A stretch of 64,000 nt of DNA from Alteromonas ponticola. Lineage in GTDB: Bacteria > Pseudomonadota > Gammaproteobacteria > Enterobacterales > Alteromonadaceae. The stretch spans positions 310,001-374,000 of the forward strand of contig NZ_JAATNW010000001.1 in the NCBI RefSeq assembly GCF_012911815.1, written 5' to 3'. The notes under the pieces were generated by a model. It worked only from the letters and a program-made list of their open reading frames with translations. It ran no database searches and was not told the DNA's origin. Shown here piece after piece: positions 28,958 through 39,669 of the stretch. Position 1 is the first letter of the stretch. Every line of letters begins with the position of its first letter. The position numbers and the translations under genes are program-made.

Positions 28958-29923
28958 TTAATAACGAACAAGAGCAGAAGCCCAGGCAAATCCACCACCA
29001 AATGCTTCCAGCAACAGGTGTTGACCACGCTGGATTCGACCATCTCTGATAGCAGTATCCAAAGCGGTAGGGACCGTTGCCGCGGAAGTATTGCCGTAGT
29101 TTTCCAAAGTAAGAACCACCTGATCTAACGACATATCTAATTTTTTTGCCGTTGCTTTGATAATTCTGAAGTTGGCCTGATGCGGCACCAGCCAGTCCAG
29201 GTCAGACTTTGCCATATTGTTGGCCGCCAGTGTTTCTTCCACCACTTCTGAGAGCTTATTTACCGCGACTTTGAAGACTTCATTGCCCTTCATGACGCCC
29301 CAATTGTCGTGGATGGATTGTTCATCACCACGTGTAGGGTTGCCAACATAAAGTAAATTGCCATAAGAGCCGGCAGCATGAATGTGCGTAGACAAGATCC
29401 CGGGTTCGTCACTGGCTTCGATAACCGTTGCCCCCGCCGCATCACCAAATAAAATCACCATGGTGCGGTCGGCAGGGTTAACCAGACGACTCAAGCAGTC
29501 TGTACCCACCACTAAAATGCGTTTTGCCATGCCGGACTTAATGTATTGATCAGCCACACTTAGCGCGTAGCAGTACCCGGCACAAGCCGCTGCAACGTCA
29601 AACGCAGGGATCCCATCAAGGCCTAAAATCTGTTGAATCTCGCAGGCTGAAGATGGCAGTGCATAACGACCACTGGTAGTGGCGCATACAATCATATCAA
29701 TCGATTTAAGATCAATATCGGCCGCTTCAATTGCTTTTTTACTTGCTTCAGCGCCCATTGTCGCAGCAGTTTCATCTGCGCCAATGATGCGGCGTTCTTT
29801 AATGCCGGTGCGGTCAGTTATCCATTTATCGCTGGTATCGACCATCAGTTCAAGGTCAGCGTTCGTTCTTACTTCGCTGGGATAATAACTACCGGTTCCA
29901 ATAATTCGGGAAAATTTGCTCAA
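28958..29923 (-). CDS. fabH: Beta-ketoacyl-ACP synthase III
   Basis: 321 residues. Cys-His-Asn triad seen in [24 protein letters not shown] and [12 protein letters not shown]. Condenses acetyl-CoA with malonyl-ACP to start fatty acid synthesis. Its start overlaps the plsX stop by four bases. Confidence 0.95.
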   Translation of the reverse strand: MSKFSRIIGTGSYYPSEVRTNADLELMVDTSDKWITDRTGIKERRIIGADETAATMGAEASKKAIEAADIDLKSIDMIVCATTSGRYALPSSACEIQQILGLDGIPAFDVAAACAGYCYALSVADQYIKSGMAKRILVVGTDCLSRLVNPADRTMVILFGDAAGATVIEASDEPGILSTHIHAAGSYGNLLYVGNPTRGDEQSIHDNWGVMKGNEVFKVAVNKLSEVVEETLAANNMAKSDLDWLVPHQANFRIIKATAKKLDMSLDQVVLTLENYGNTSAATVPTALDTAIRDGRIQRGQHLLLEAFGGGFAWASALVRY

Positions 29924-30945
29924 AGCTGCTCCAACAAAACGGTTTCTATTTTGTTTTTAATTTTTTCTGGTACACCAATTCGCGCTTCCTGCATTGCTTC
30001 TACAATGGCATAGTAAAAAGCGTCTGAAGAGGCATTGCCATGACTCTTTACAACAATTCCGCGCAATCCTATCAAACTGGCGCCGTTATACTGGTCGGGG
30101 TTCACCCGATTATAGATAGATTTTAATAACGGCAGGGCAATTTTCGCCATCATGCGGGTAAATAAATTCGCCTGAGACTGTTGCCGTAGCTCGCTTATAA
30201 CCAGTTTAGCCAATCCTTCACTGGATTTTAATGCCACGTTACCGGTGAAGCCATCGGTTACTACCACATCGGCGTTATCGGTGAAAATGTCATCACCTTC
30301 GACATAGCCTATATAGTTAAGTTCTGCTGCTTGCTTAAATAACTGGTCAGCATGTTTGACCTGAGCATTGCCTTTAATATCTTCTTCACCGACGTTCAGC
30401 AGCGCCACTCTGGGGTTTTCAATGCCACTAATCTGCTCTGCTAGCACTGACCCCATAACACCATACTGAAACAAAGTTTCTGACGTACAGTTCACATTGG
30501 CACCTAAGTCCAGCAAAAATACTTTATGATGATCAGCCGTCGGCATCATCGAAATCAACGCGGGTCGGTCAATACCAGGTAAGGTTTTGAGAATATAGAA
30601 CGCCAGGGTTAATAACGCCCCGGTATTACCTGCGCTAACACAGGCATCAGCTACACCTTCATTTACGAGTTCAATTACCCTGCGCATCGACGAGGATTTT
30701 TTAGTGCGTAACGCTGAGGTGGGTGATTCCCCCATTTCCACTACCTGTTCGCAATGTTCCAGGGTGACACGTTCGCGTTGCTGAGTTGTCAACGATTGCA
30801 GATAAGGCGCAATAGCTGATTCTTTACCACATAATATGAAATGGAATTCAGCATGCTGCTGAATAGCTTTGATAGCTGCGGGAAGAGTAACTGGGGGACC
30901 ATGATCGCCCCCCATGATATCTAACGCAATGGTTAGTTTAGACAA
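29920..30945 (-). CDS. plsX: Phosphate acyltransferase PlsX
   Basis: 341 residues. [14 protein letters not shown] at the N terminus, [18 protein letters not shown] and SAGNTGALL in the middle, and [15 protein letters not shown] late are PlsX signatures. Makes acyl-phosphate from acyl-ACP for phosphatidic acid synthesis. Lies 17 bases after rpmF and overlaps fabH. Confidence 0.95.
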   Translation of the reverse strand: MSKLTIALDIMGGDHGPPVTLPAAIKAIQQHAEFHFILCGKESAIAPYLQSLTTQQRERVTLEHCEQVVEMGESPTSALRTKKSSSMRRVIELVNEGVADACVSAGNTGALLTLAFYILKTLPGIDRPALISMMPTADHHKVFLLDLGANVNCTSETLFQYGVMGSVLAEQISGIENPRVALLNVGEEDIKGNAQVKHADQLFKQAAELNYIGYVEGDDIFTDNADVVVTDGFTGNVALKSSEGLAKLVISELRQQSQANLFTRMMAKIALPLLKSIYNRVNPDQYNGASLIGLRGIVVKSHGNASSDAFYYAIVEAMQEARIGVPEKIKNKIETVLLEQL

Positions 30946-30962
30946 AATTGTTAACCGGTCGC

Positions 30963-31133
30963 TTAGCGATCGATGACTTTTTTGCCTTTATAGTAACCGT
31001 CAACGGTTACGTGATGACGACGGTGTGTTTCACCCGACGTTGAATCGACAGACAAAGTCGCGCCTGTCAATGCATCGTGTGAACGACGCATGCCGCGCTT
31101 AGAACGCGTTTTACGATTTTGTTGTACTGCCAT
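30963..31133 (-). CDS. rpmF: Ribosomal protein bL32
   Basis: 56 residues read directly from the minus strand: starts [20 protein letters not shown] and ends in [10 protein letters not shown], as in E. coli L32. Three bases after the yceD stop and upstream of plsX, the conserved yceD-rpmF-plsX order that couples ribosome and lipid synthesis. Confidence 0.95.
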   Translation of the reverse strand: MAVQQNRKTRSKRGMRRSHDALTGATLSVDSTSGETHRRHHVTVDGYYKGKKVIDR

Positions 31134-31136
31134 AAC

Positions 31137-31664
31137 TTACTCCTGGTCTCGCTTAAGTTCTTTCAAAACCGCGAAAGGGTTTGGTCGCTCTTGTTCCGGT
31201 GAAATTTTGCCAAACTGCATATCATCTTCACCCACCGGGCAATCCTCCTCTGCATGAAGGGCTACCAGGGGCAACGACAAAATCAATTCGTCTTCAAATA
31301 ACTGAAGTAAATTAACTTCTCCATGGTCGTTGACCTCTACCGGATCGTAAGCTTCGGGTAATACTTCAGTATCTTCTGACCCCTGCACTGGGCTGTAACA
31401 GAATTCTACATGAAGCGGGTAAGTAAACTCACCATTACACCGCTGACAGATAAGTGATACTTGTGTCGACAAGTTGCCGTGAAAAACAGTAAGACCCTGC
31501 GCGTCTTTTTCGAACTGCACTTCCACTTCAACTGCATCGTCACAGGTGACAACAGCATCTAATAGCCTTTCCATATCTTTGGATGCAACAATACCCTGAT
31601 AATCAGAGCGTTTCATTGCACTCTTGAATGGATCGACCGATTGCGGTAATTTCACTTTCTGCAT
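31137..31664 (-). CDS. yceD: YceD (DUF177), 23S rRNA accumulation protein
   Basis: 175 residues from the ATG at 31664, which aligns with the E. coli start (MQKVKLPQSVDPFKSA); an ATG eight codons upstream is less likely. CQRCNGEF, LPEAYDPVEVNDHGEVNLLQLFEDELILSLPLVALH and NPFAVL motifs are those of DUF177, needed for 23S rRNA accumulation. No clear Shine-Dalgarno is seen. First gene of the long minus-strand operon, divergent from maf. Confidence 0.92.
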   Translation of the reverse strand: MQKVKLPQSVDPFKSAMKRSDYQGIVASKDMERLLDAVVTCDDAVEVEVQFEKDAQGLTVFHGNLSTQVSLICQRCNGEFTYPLHVEFCYSPVQGSEDTEVLPEAYDPVEVNDHGEVNLLQLFEDELILSLPLVALHAEEDCPVGEDDMQFGKISPEQERPNPFAVLKELKRDQE

Positions 31665-31824
31665 AGGGCGCGCATAATATAGAGTCAACCGTTTTATGTC
31701 AAAGGTTTGTTCACTTTAACCCGTCATTTTTTGTACTGCTAAATGCATACCTTGCTACATGTCGGGTCAGGTAACCTCAATTTCGCCACAAACAGGCGTC
31801 TACTCAGTATTATAGAAAAAGGTT

Positions 31825-32442
31825 ATGTCAGCAAAAATTATCTTAGCCAGCTCATCACCCTACCGCAAACAACAGTTGGCCCAGCTAGGGTTGAAGGTCG
31901 ATTCAGCCTCGCCGGATATTGACGAATCGCCCCATTCAGCTGAGGCACCACAACAGCTGGCCGAAAGACTCGCATTGGCGAAAGCCCGTAAAATTGCAGA
32001 ACAGTTTCCTGACGCCATTGTCATCGGTAGTGATCAGACTGCCAGCGTTGACATTAATGGTGAAGCGCTATTACTGGGAAAAGCGGGCAACTTCACCAAG
32101 GCGAAACAACAACTCACTCAGTGTCAGGGAAAAACCGTCATATTCTACAGCGTAGTCTGTTTGCACTGCGCGAGCAGCAACAAACAGCTGGTGCGCACTG
32201 AAATCACCAAAGTCAACTTCAGGCAGTTAAGCGACGCCGATATCGACGCCTATTTACACTGCGAGCAGCCTTACGACTGCGCAGGGAGTTTTAAAGCAGA
32301 AGGCAAAGGCATATTGTTACTCGACGAGCTGAGTTCCCGCGACCCCAACGCATTAATAGGTATGCCGGTAATTTTATTGCGTGAAATGCTGGCCGAATTC
32401 GATATCGATTTGCTTAGACTGGCTACTCAACCCGTGGCCTGA
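31825..32442 (+). CDS. yceF: Maf-like nucleotide pyrophosphatase (YceF type)
   Basis: 205 residues. ILASSSPYRKQQLAQLGL, SPDIDESPHSAEAP, VIGSDQTASV and YDCAGSFKAEGKGILLLDEL are Maf-family signatures, and the position divergent from yceD is that of E. coli yceF, a 7-methyl-GTP pyrophosphatase. Its last 16 bases overlap the end of the opposing HAD gene. Confidence 0.9.
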   Translation: MSAKIILASSSPYRKQQLAQLGLKVDSASPDIDESPHSAEAPQQLAERLALAKARKIAEQFPDAIVIGSDQTASVDINGEALLLGKAGNFTKAKQQLTQCQGKTVIFYSVVCLHCASSNKQLVRTEITKVNFRQLSDADIDAYLHCEQPYDCAGSFKAEGKGILLLDELSSRDPNALIGMPVILLREMLAEFDIDLLRLATQPVA

Positions 32443-33095
32443 GTGTCATTAAATAAAAATTTACTGAGTTCTTCGATACTGTGCACTATGGTTAACGGCT
32501 CATGCGCTTGCAGGTTTACCGCTGCATGCACACCGTAAGACACGCCCACTCTATCCATGCCTATCGCCTGTGCCATGGCCATATCGTAAGTGGTGTCACC
32601 GACCATTAGTGCCTTCTCGGCAGAGATACCGGTTTCAGCTAAAATTTGTAACAGCATGTCAGGTGAAGGTTTAGAATCGGCTTCATCAGCACAACGCGAA
32701 ACGGAAAAGAATTGCCCGGTATCGGTATTACGCCACGCTCTGTCCAGTCCTCGTCGCGCTTTTCCCGTAGCAACGCCGAGGGTAAGCCCACGGGCCTTTA
32801 ACTGCGCCAGCATTGTCTCCACCCCGTCAAATAACGGACAGGGGGTGGTATCTTTTTGCAGATAAATCGTTTTGTACACCTGTGTCAGGCGCTCTGCAGT
32901 TGCTTCATCTTCAATTTGAAACAGCTGCTTGATAGCAGGTTTTAAACTGATGCCGATAATGTGACTGACCTGCTCAAACGTCGGTACCGGTAAGTCGCAC
33001 TCGCGTGCTGCAATTTGCATACAACTGACAATTTTGGCCGCTGAATCCATTAAGGTGCCATCCCAGTCAAAGATAATGAGTTCGTACTGCTTCAT
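32427..33095 (-). CDS. HAD-superfamily phosphatase (phosphoglycolate-phosphatase-like)
   Basis: 222 residues. HAD motifs: FDWDGTLMDSAAK (nucleophile Asp), TGKARRGLD region, and MVGDTTYDMAMAQAIGM (motif IV). A helical cap lies at residues 20-90. Related to Gph-type enzymes; the substrate is not clear. It overlaps rluC by four bases, an arrangement seen also in other gammaproteobacteria, and overlaps yceF tail to tail by 16 bases. Confidence 0.85.
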   Translation of the reverse strand: MKQYELIIFDWDGTLMDSAAKIVSCMQIAARECDLPVPTFEQVSHIIGISLKPAIKQLFQIEDEATAERLTQVYKTIYLQKDTTPCPLFDGVETMLAQLKARGLTLGVATGKARRGLDRAWRNTDTGQFFSVSRCADEADSKPSPDMLLQILAETGISAEKALMVGDTTYDMAMAQAIGMDRVGVSYGVHAAVNLQAHEPLTIVHSIEELSKFLFNDTQATG

Positions 33096-34036
33096 GCTAA
33101 CTGCCTTAAAATACTTTGTAGCTGCTCATCCAATGGTGCTTCAAACGAAATCCGTTGCTCTGTTTTAGGATGTAATAAACTGATTTTTACTGCGTGCAAA
33201 AACAGGCGTTGTAACCCTTTACTCTGCACATAGGCATCAAATTCTGCATCACCATACTTTGGATCACAGGCGATGGGGTGGCCTGCGTGCTGGCAATGCA
33301 CCCGGATTTGATGCGTCCGTCCTGTTATCGGGGAGGCTTCAACTAAGGTTGCCTGGTCAAATTGCTGTAAAATACGATAGCGGGTTTCCGACGGTTTTCC
33401 CTGTTCGTTAACATTGACCAGTCGCTCACCGGACTGCAAAACGTTTTTTTGCAATGGTGCTTTCACTTTAAATCGCGTTTCCGGCCACTGCCCGGCAACC
33501 AATGCCTGATAGCGCTTATCCATTTGACCGTGGCGAAGTTGTTCGTGCATGTGTCTGAGTGCAGACCGCTTTTTGGCGATTAAAATACAACCGGAGGTAT
33601 CACGATCCAGACGATGCACCAGTTCCAGAAACTTCGCTTCAGGGCGCAGCGCCCGCAAACCTTCTATCAAGCCAAAACTTAAGCCACTGCCACCGTGCAC
33701 CGCTGTACCTGAGGCTTTATTGATCACCAGCAAACGGTCGTCTTCAAACAGAATCTGTGATTCCAGTTCAGCCACCTTTTGCAATTTAGGGGAAGGCGTA
33801 GACGGGGTTTCCGATACCCTTACCGGAGGCACCCTCACCACGTCATTGGCACATAGCTTGTATTCAGGTTTCACGCGCCCTTTATTTACGCGCACCTCAC
33901 CCTTGCGCAGGATGCGATAGATCATGCTCTTGGGCACGCCCTTTAACTGCGTTTTTAAAAAGTTATCAATACGCTGACCAGCATACTCCTCGTCAACGTC
34001 GATAAATCTGACTGTATTATTCACTTCTGTTTTCAT
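33092..34036 (-). CDS. rluC: 23S rRNA pseudouridine synthase RluC
   Basis: 314 residues from the ATG at 34036; an upstream in-frame start at 34090 would extend into the rne leader. It has an S4 domain at residues 18-75 (AGQRIDNFLKTQLKGVPKSMIYRILRKGEVRVN) and the catalytic Asp in LVHRLDRDTSGCILIAKKRSALR; ASPITGRTHQIRVHCQHAGHPI is also conserved. Modifies 23S rRNA near the decoding-linked region (955/2504/2580 in E. coli). Divergent from rne as in E. coli. Confidence 0.93.
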   Translation of the reverse strand: MKTEVNNTVRFIDVDEEYAGQRIDNFLKTQLKGVPKSMIYRILRKGEVRVNKGRVKPEYKLCANDVVRVPPVRVSETPSTPSPKLQKVAELESQILFEDDRLLVINKASGTAVHGGSGLSFGLIEGLRALRPEAKFLELVHRLDRDTSGCILIAKKRSALRHMHEQLRHGQMDKRYQALVAGQWPETRFKVKAPLQKNVLQSGERLVNVNEQGKPSETRYRILQQFDQATLVEASPITGRTHQIRVHCQHAGHPIACDPKYGDAEFDAYVQSKGLQRLFLHAVKISLLHPKTEQRISFEAPLDEQLQSILRQLA

Positions 34037-34222
34037 GGCGCGCAGTATACTGCATTCAGTTGCGACAAGGCTATGCTTTGACGTAAACAAAATTGGCGTG
34101 CCCTAATATGTATTGGCGCTAACTATAGAGGCAAACCCGTGCCTGCATTGCGGGTACACCTGATTTAGCCGTCATTGCTTTGAGAAGTGCAACGAGAATA
34201 GTGAAAAGGAACAAAGGATTTC

Positions 34223-34252
34223 TTGCTAAGTTGCTTAGTTTAATGCCATAAT
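34223..34252 (+). promoter_or_regulatory. Candidate rne promoter
   Basis: TTGCTA (34223-34228), 18-bp spacer, CATAAT (34247-34252). Places transcription start near 34259, about 490 bases before the rne ATG, just ahead of the long leader hairpin. No experimental support. Confidence 0.4.
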
Positions 34253-34279
34253 CCCTATGTTTTATTTTCAGAAGTTAAG

Positions 34280-34330
34280 AGCGTGTTGATCTTTGCGGTT
34301 TAAAAACGAAACTGTAAAGGTCAATACGCT
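34280..34330 (+). promoter_or_regulatory. 22-bp hairpin in the rne leader
   Basis: Bases 34280-34301 pair with 34309-34330 without a bulge (Watson-Crick plus G-U pairs) around the loop AAAAACG. E. coli rne autoregulation depends on leader hairpins (hp2, hp3) that RNase E itself senses; this is the structural counterpart by position. A second weaker hairpin with a T run (34422-34446) follows. The rest of 34331-34748 shows no gene. Confidence 0.6.
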
Positions 34331-34748
34331 CCATGAAAATAAAATCGGTTGAACAAACTGTTAAGTAAAAACCATGCTCTTTCGCGTTGGCCAGCCTAAA
34401 AATGTAAGCGCCAAAGTAGTAAAAAATGCAGTACTAAAGCATTTTTGAACACCCTGCGATATGACGTAACAAACAACGAAGTTCGCCGTTTAGTATTACA
34501 GAATTGAATTGACAGCTATGTTGGCAAAAAGCCAGTGTAGAAAATTACATTTGAATAGTTATCAGGGCAGTCGTTCCCGACACCCAAGAGACGCGCTTAC
34601 ATGAGAATCTTAGCGCTAAAAAAAGTATTTATTGGGTAATGCGACATAACAACAGAGTCCCCGTCCAGCCGTGAGGTTGCGCGGTGAGGGTTTGCACATG
34701 TCACTTTAATTTTGTGTCTAGGCGGCTGTTTATGCAGAGTTAGATACA

Positions 34749-37688
34749 ATGAAAAGAATGTTAATAAATGCAACTCAACAAGAAGAGTTGCGGGTTGCCC
34801 TGGTTGATGGGCAACGGTTGTACGATCTTGATATAGAAAGTCCTGGACACGAGCAAAAAAAAGCCAACATCTATAAAGGCAAAATAACGCGGGTTGAACC
34901 CAGTTTAGAAGCTGCCTTTGTCGATTACGGCGCAGAACGTCACGGTTTCCTTCCCTTAAAAGAAATTGCCCGCACTTACTTCCCTGATGGCTACAGATTT
35001 GACGGCCGTCCTAACATCAAAGACGTGATCAAAGAAGGTCAGGAAGTCATTGTTCAGATTGACAAAGAAGAGCGCGGCCAAAAAGGCGCGGCGTTAACCA
35101 CGTTTTTGTCTCTTGCTGGCAGCTATTTGGTACTAATGCCAAACAATCCGCGTGCTGGCGGTATCTCCCGTCGTATTGAGGGCGATGAGCGCACCGAGCT
35201 TAAAGATTCGCTGAATAAACTTAACCTGCCTGAAGGTATGGGTTTAATCGTGCGTACCGCGGGTGTGGGCAAATCGTTTGAAGAATTAGACTGGGACTTA
35301 AAAGTGCTGCTTACCCACTGGGAAGCGGTTTCAAATGTCGCTAAAGAGCGCTCGGCTCCCTTCCTGATCCATCAGGAAAGCAATGTTATTGTCAGAGCGA
35401 TTCGCGATTATCTTCGTCGAGACATTGGTGAAATCCTAATCGATAAAACCAGCGTCTACGAGCAGGCGTTACAACATATTCGCCTGGTTCGCCCTGATTT
35501 TGCTAACCGCGTTAAACAGTATAATGGTGACGTACCGTTATTCAGTCATTTCCAAATTGAAAGCCAGATAGAATCAGCTTTTCAACGTGAAGTGCGCCTG
35601 CCTTCTGGTGGTTCTATTGTTATTGACCCAACCGAAGCGTTGACATCCATTGATATCAACTCAGCGCGCGCGACCAAAGGTGGTGACATCGAGGAAACCG
35701 CGTTCAATACCAACCTGGAAGCAGCCGACGAGATTGCCCGTCAGTTACGCTTACGTGACCTGGGTGGCCTGGTTGTGATTGACTTTATTGACATGACTCC
35801 GGTACGCCATCAACGCGAAGTTGAAAACCGCATGAAAGACGCGGTCAGAAACGATCGCGCCCGAGTGCAGCTAGGCCGTATTTCGCGTTTCGGGTTGTTA
35901 GAAATGTCCCGTCAGCGTCTGCGTCCGTCTTTAGGGGAATCAGCGCATCACGTATGTCCTCGCTGTTCCGGGCATGGCACCATACGCGGCACTGAATCAC
36001 TGGCGTTATCTATTTTGCGTATTATCGAAGAAGAAGCGATCAAAGATAATACCGGTCAAATTGAAGCGCAGTTGCCGGTCTCGGTAGCCACCTATCTGCT
36101 GAACGAAAAACGTCGCTCAGTGCGCACCATCGAAAAACGCTATGGCGTTGAGCTGGTACTCATTCCTAACGCGAATCTGCAGACACCACACTATCAGGTC
36201 ACCCGCAGACGCCCGGAAGAGAAAGTTAACGAAGTCAGCTATAACATTGAATTAGCGGAGCTGAGTGAAGCAGAAACCACTAAGCCTTCTGCCGCAATTG
36301 GTAAGCGCGAAGAGCCTGCGCTCCAGGGGCTGGTTGCGCCAACACAGGCACCAGTGGTTACCCAGACGGAACGAAAAGTAGAGAAACCTTCAGACTCATT
36401 GGTGAAGAAGATTTCTGGCTGGATTAAAAATTTGTTCTCTGCCGGTAGCGAGCAAGAAGAAAGTAAATCAACCAGCGACAATCGCAATAAGCCATCATCA
36501 CGTTCCCGCTCACGCAGTGACGACGACAGAAAGCCACGTCGCCCACGTAGTAATAAGAACAAACGTAATGAGCGCCCCTCGCAGGACAGCCGAGACGATT
36601 CTAACCAGCGCTCAGATGATAAGCGTTCGCGTAATAAGAATCGTAACCGCAGAAACACGCAGGATGATAATGTAAAAACGCAGGATAATGCGGTAAAAGC
36701 GCAGGATAATACCGAATCAAAAGATGGACAGGACAAATCCTCATCCAATCGCAAGAAGCAGGTTGCCGAGCGTCGTAAGCGTCGCGATGGCAGACGCAGT
36801 GTTCGCGTTCAGGATGCTGACAGCAGTGTGGAAACTCAGCAAGTTGGCCAGGCCGAAGAATCCGTTGAAAAAACGGTGACTAAGCCCACCCGACAGGCTG
36901 AAAAACCTGCACCAAAACGTGCTGAAAAATCGACTGAAAAGCAACCGGAGGCAAAGCCTGCTGCTAAATCAGCACCAGAAAAGCCGGCAGCCACACACAC
37001 AGATGCCAGTGAAGAAAAAGCTGAGCAGGTAACCGAGCCTGAAGTGGCTGCAAATGACCAGGACGAGAACGAAAGTGCAGCAGCTCGTAGTAGAAGCAGA
37101 CGCTCTCCTCGTCACGTGCGCGCAGCGGGTCAACGTCGTAAAAAGACTGGCGATAAAGCAGACGGTGAAGAAGCCACCCCTGAGGCCACGACAGCCCGTG
37201 CTGAAGTCAAACAGGATGAGTTACAGTTTGACTTACCTGACGATACAGCAGTGCAACAAGCAGCAAAAGAAAACACTACATCTGAGGTTTCCTCACAGCA
37301 GGAAGAACCCAAGCAGGTTGAAATTGACCTTGCTGGTGAATCTGCCGTCGCGGCAGAACCTGAAGTGAAAGACCAGGTTGTTCAAAGCGACGCCGGGCAG
37401 GAAACTGTAACTGACGAGATCGTAGCGCCGGAGAAAACCAGTAAAGCGGTTGAACCTGGGTCTGGCAAGTCCACGGCCCCCGTCTGGATGGCAAGTAGTA
37501 AAGGCAAGGTAAATGTTTCACACCCTACTGCGCTTCCAGCAGAAGTTGAAGCAAGCTTTGGTGAAATAGCGCTAAACGCGCGCGCTGACTCGTCGCGTCC
37601 TTCACTTGACGTTTCAGGACGATTGGCCAGCATGGAGTTTAAAAAGTCTGGTGCCAATGCACCTATGACACTACCTCCAAGTCAATAA
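34749..37688 (+). CDS. rne: Ribonuclease E
   Basis: 979 residues, the endonuclease that starts mRNA decay and processes rRNA and tRNA. N-terminal half: S1 domain (about residues 38-120, [21 protein letters not shown]), RNase H/5'-sensor, the DNase I-like catalytic core with its two Mg-binding Asp in [14 protein letters not shown] and [11 protein letters not shown], and the Zn-link CPRCSGHG. The C-terminal half is low complexity: an amphipathic membrane-binding segment ([16 protein letters not shown]), then an arginine-rich RNA-binding stretch and acidic/proline scaffold to the end. A near-repeat of [10 protein letters not shown] occurs at about residues 640-660. A terminator follows the stop. 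Confidence 0.97.
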   Translation: MKRMLINATQQEELRVALVDGQRLYDLDIESPGHEQKKANIYKGKITRVEPSLEAAFVDYGAERHGFLPLKEIARTYFPDGYRFDGRPNIKDVIKEGQEVIVQIDKEERGQKGAALTTFLSLAGSYLVLMPNNPRAGGISRRIEGDERTELKDSLNKLNLPEGMGLIVRTAGVGKSFEELDWDLKVLLTHWEAVSNVAKERSAPFLIHQESNVIVRAIRDYLRRDIGEILIDKTSVYEQALQHIRLVRPDFANRVKQYNGDVPLFSHFQIESQIESAFQREVRLPSGGSIVIDPTEALTSIDINSARATKGGDIEETAFNTNLEAADEIARQLRLRDLGGLVVIDFIDMTPVRHQREVENRMKDAVRNDRARVQLGRISRFGLLEMSRQRLRPSLGESAHHVCPRCSGHGTIRGTESLALSILRIIEEEAIKDNTGQIEAQLPVSVATYLLNEKRRSVRTIEKRYGVELVLIPNANLQTPHYQVTRRRPEEKVNEVSYNIELAELSEAETTKPSAAIGKREEPALQGLVAPTQAPVVTQTERKVEKPSDSLVKKISGWIKNLFSAGSEQEESKSTSDNRNKPSSRSRSRSDDDRKPRRPRSNKNKRNERPSQDSRDDSNQRSDDKRSRNKNRNRRNTQDDNVKTQDNAVKAQDNTESKDGQDKSSSNRKKQVAERRKRRDGRRSVRVQDADSSVETQQVGQAEESVEKTVTKPTRQAEKPAPKRAEKSTEKQPEAKPAAKSAPEKPAATHTDASEEKAEQVTEPEVAANDQDENESAAARSRSRRSPRHVRAAGQRRKKTGDKADGEEATPEATTARAEVKQDELQFDLPDDTAVQQAAKENTTSEVSSQQEEPKQVEIDLAGESAVAAEPEVKDQVVQSDAGQETVTDEIVAPEKTSKAVEPGSGKSTAPVWMASSKGKVNVSHPTALPAEVEASFGEIALNARADSSRPSLDVSGRLASMEFKKSGANAPMTLPPSQ

Positions 37689-37697
37689 CTGTGAATC

Positions 37698-37724
37698 GGC
37701 CACACTCATGGTGTGGCCTTTTTT
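37698..37724 (+). terminator. Rho-independent terminator of rne
   Basis: GGCCACAC-TCATG-GTGTGGCC followed by TTTTTT. The next start codon begins at the base after the last T. Confidence 0.9.
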
Positions 37725-38711
37725 ATGTCTACACCCAATCATTTTGTCGACACCCTAAAGCAGCATCTGCCTCTCTTAGCCCATAATGATATTGAGTTAA
37801 TTCAGCCATTGTGGAACGACTATGGCTACTGTGTTCGCTGCGTACTTCAGCATGGCGGCCCTGTTGTGGTAAAGATAGTAGAACTACCGCAATCAATAAG
37901 CCAACACCCTAAAGGTTGGGCAACTCAACACAGCCACTTACGCAAGTGCCGCTCTTTTGACGTGGAAATGCACTTTTACCGGTATTTTGCGAAACAGACC
38001 TCCCTCCCCCCATTACCACAGCCATATAGATTAAAAAAGTTAGACAACGGCTGGCTGTTCGCGTTAGCCGATCTTAAGGACCAGGGCTTTATACGCACGA
38101 CCACCGAACTATCCGTCAACCAATGTTTCACCGTGTTGGACTGGCTGGCCAACTTCCACGCGCGTTTTTTACACCACCCTGCTGAGGGTTTGTGGCAACA
38201 AGGTGGCTATTGGCATTTAAGTACCCGTGAGGACGAATATAAACAGACGCAAGACGGTGAATTAAAAGCGGCTGCACACCGATTGGATGAGCTACAGCGT
38301 GCCTGCGCTTATCAAACGATCATCCACGGTGACGCCAAAGTGGCGAATTTCTGCTTTAGTGCTGACTTTGCCCGCTGTGCAGCGGTAGACTTTCAGTACC
38401 CCGGATGCGCGCCGGGCATTGTTGATGTGGCGTATTTTATTGGTAGTGCGTTAAGTGATGAAGATCAGCTAGCCTGTTGGGAAGCGTGCCTTGACCGCTA
38501 TTTCTGTACACTTGCAGGTGCGTTGTCAGCAAGCCAGGAAGGACATCAGATAAAACAGCTGGAGCGTGCCTGGAGAAACCTGTACCCCATCGCTTGTGCT
38601 GACTTTCATCGCTTCCTGGCTGGTTGGTCACCCCAGCATTGGAAGATCAACGAACATCTGCAGCAACAAACGGCGCTTGCGCTAGCCATAATTGAAAAAG
38701 ACAAGTGTTAG
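37725..38711 (+). CDS. Choline/ecdysteroid-kinase-like phosphotransferase
   Basis: 328 residues from the ATG at 37725; a GTG at 37713 lies inside the terminator stem. Protein-kinase-like fold: catalytic loop IIHGDAKVANFCF and metal-binding AVDFQYPGCAPGIVDVAYF, the HGDxxxxN and DF motifs of small-molecule kinases (APH/choline/ecdysteroid kinase group). The substrate is unknown. The start codon directly follows the rne terminator T tract and no Shine-Dalgarno is visible, so initiation is leaderless, reinitiating or on rare read-through RNA. Confidence 0.75.
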   Translation: MSTPNHFVDTLKQHLPLLAHNDIELIQPLWNDYGYCVRCVLQHGGPVVVKIVELPQSISQHPKGWATQHSHLRKCRSFDVEMHFYRYFAKQTSLPPLPQPYRLKKLDNGWLFALADLKDQGFIRTTTELSVNQCFTVLDWLANFHARFLHHPAEGLWQQGGYWHLSTREDEYKQTQDGELKAAAHRLDELQRACAYQTIIHGDAKVANFCFSADFARCAAVDFQYPGCAPGIVDVAYFIGSALSDEDQLACWEACLDRYFCTLAGALSASQEGHQIKQLERAWRNLYPIACADFHRFLAGWSPQHWKINEHLQQQTALALAIIEKDKC

Positions 38712-38712
38712 C

Positions 38713-39444
38713 TCAACGCTGACCTGAAGCGGGATCCCACTTCTGTAACAGCGCGTCGAACTTCCCTTCTTCGATGAACTGTGCAACGCCCTCATCAAAT
38801 TGACGGGCAATAGCTGCATCCAGCGCAATGCCGCCATAGTGTTTGACCGGAAAAATGGGGTGCGTGGTCACTTCAAGTTCAGCGTGTTGCTCATTCAATA
38901 TGTAATGAAGCAAGCGACTTTCGCCAACCACAATATCCGCCCGCTCAAAGGCAAGTAGCTTAACCTGCACCTCACGCTCTGCTAATTCAATATAATTAGA
39001 AAAAGAAACTGCCTGTTCAAACTCAGGGCCTAACACATGCTGTGCATGTTGATATGCCACAATACGCTTATTGCGCAGATCACTTATGTTCTCCAGCTTC
39101 ACCCCATCAGCTTTACGGGTTATTGCGACATCATGATACGGGAGATAACGCACGGTGCGCGTCCCCACAGCGGACGCAAATGCTGCCGGGCTGGCAAAAT
39201 CGAACTTTTGTTCGTTAAATTCTTTAATTAATCGGTTATAAGGCAGAACGGCAAATTGGGTGGTGTAACCTAATTCGGTAAATACTGCTCTGATGGCTTC
39301 AACATCGATACCGGTAGCATCACCGTTCTCATCATAATAGGCCCAGGGCGGACCCACATTAACTGCAATCATTAACGGAGTGTCTTTTGCCGAAGCAGAA
39401 AACGAAAATAGCACCAATATCGCAGAAATTAATTTAAATTTCAT
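38713..39444 (-). CDS. Periplasmic solute-binding protein (SBP_bac_3 type)
   Basis: 243 residues from the ATG at 39444, which gives a clean signal peptide (MKFKLISAILVLFSFSASAK). Mature part: VGPPWAYYDENGDATGIDVEAIRAVF, the ligand-domain start of family 3 amino-acid binding proteins, then FDFASPAAFASAVGTRT and a C-terminal WDPASGQR. No permease or ATPase gene is adjacent, so it may serve a distant transporter or act as a sensor; many such orphan proteins occur in Alteromonadales. It ends one base from the kinase stop, tail to tail. An ATT/TTA trinucleotide run precedes the start. Confidence 0.8.
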   Translation of the reverse strand: MKFKLISAILVLFSFSASAKDTPLMIAVNVGPPWAYYDENGDATGIDVEAIRAVFTELGYTTQFAVLPYNRLIKEFNEQKFDFASPAAFASAVGTRTVRYLPYHDVAITRKADGVKLENISDLRNKRIVAYQHAQHVLGPEFEQAVSFSNYIELAEREVQVKLLAFERADIVVGESRLLHYILNEQHAELEVTTHPIFPVKHYGGIALDAAIARQFDEGVAQFIEEGKFDALLQKWDPASGQR

Positions 39445-39669
39445 GAATGTTATTATTATTATTGTTACCGCTAGAGTAAGAGTATACCCCGACACATTCA
39501 CCAATTGCTATTTTTTAATCACTTATAAAAGAGTACCTTAGCGATCAGGCGATAAAAATTTTATGCCATATGCAGAAAATACTATGTGTGACGGGGTTGA
39601 GGCATATGCGAAATATTCAGCATTTCAGTTAAGTCGCCAAAGGGAGCCGGGAATAAACGGCACAACATT

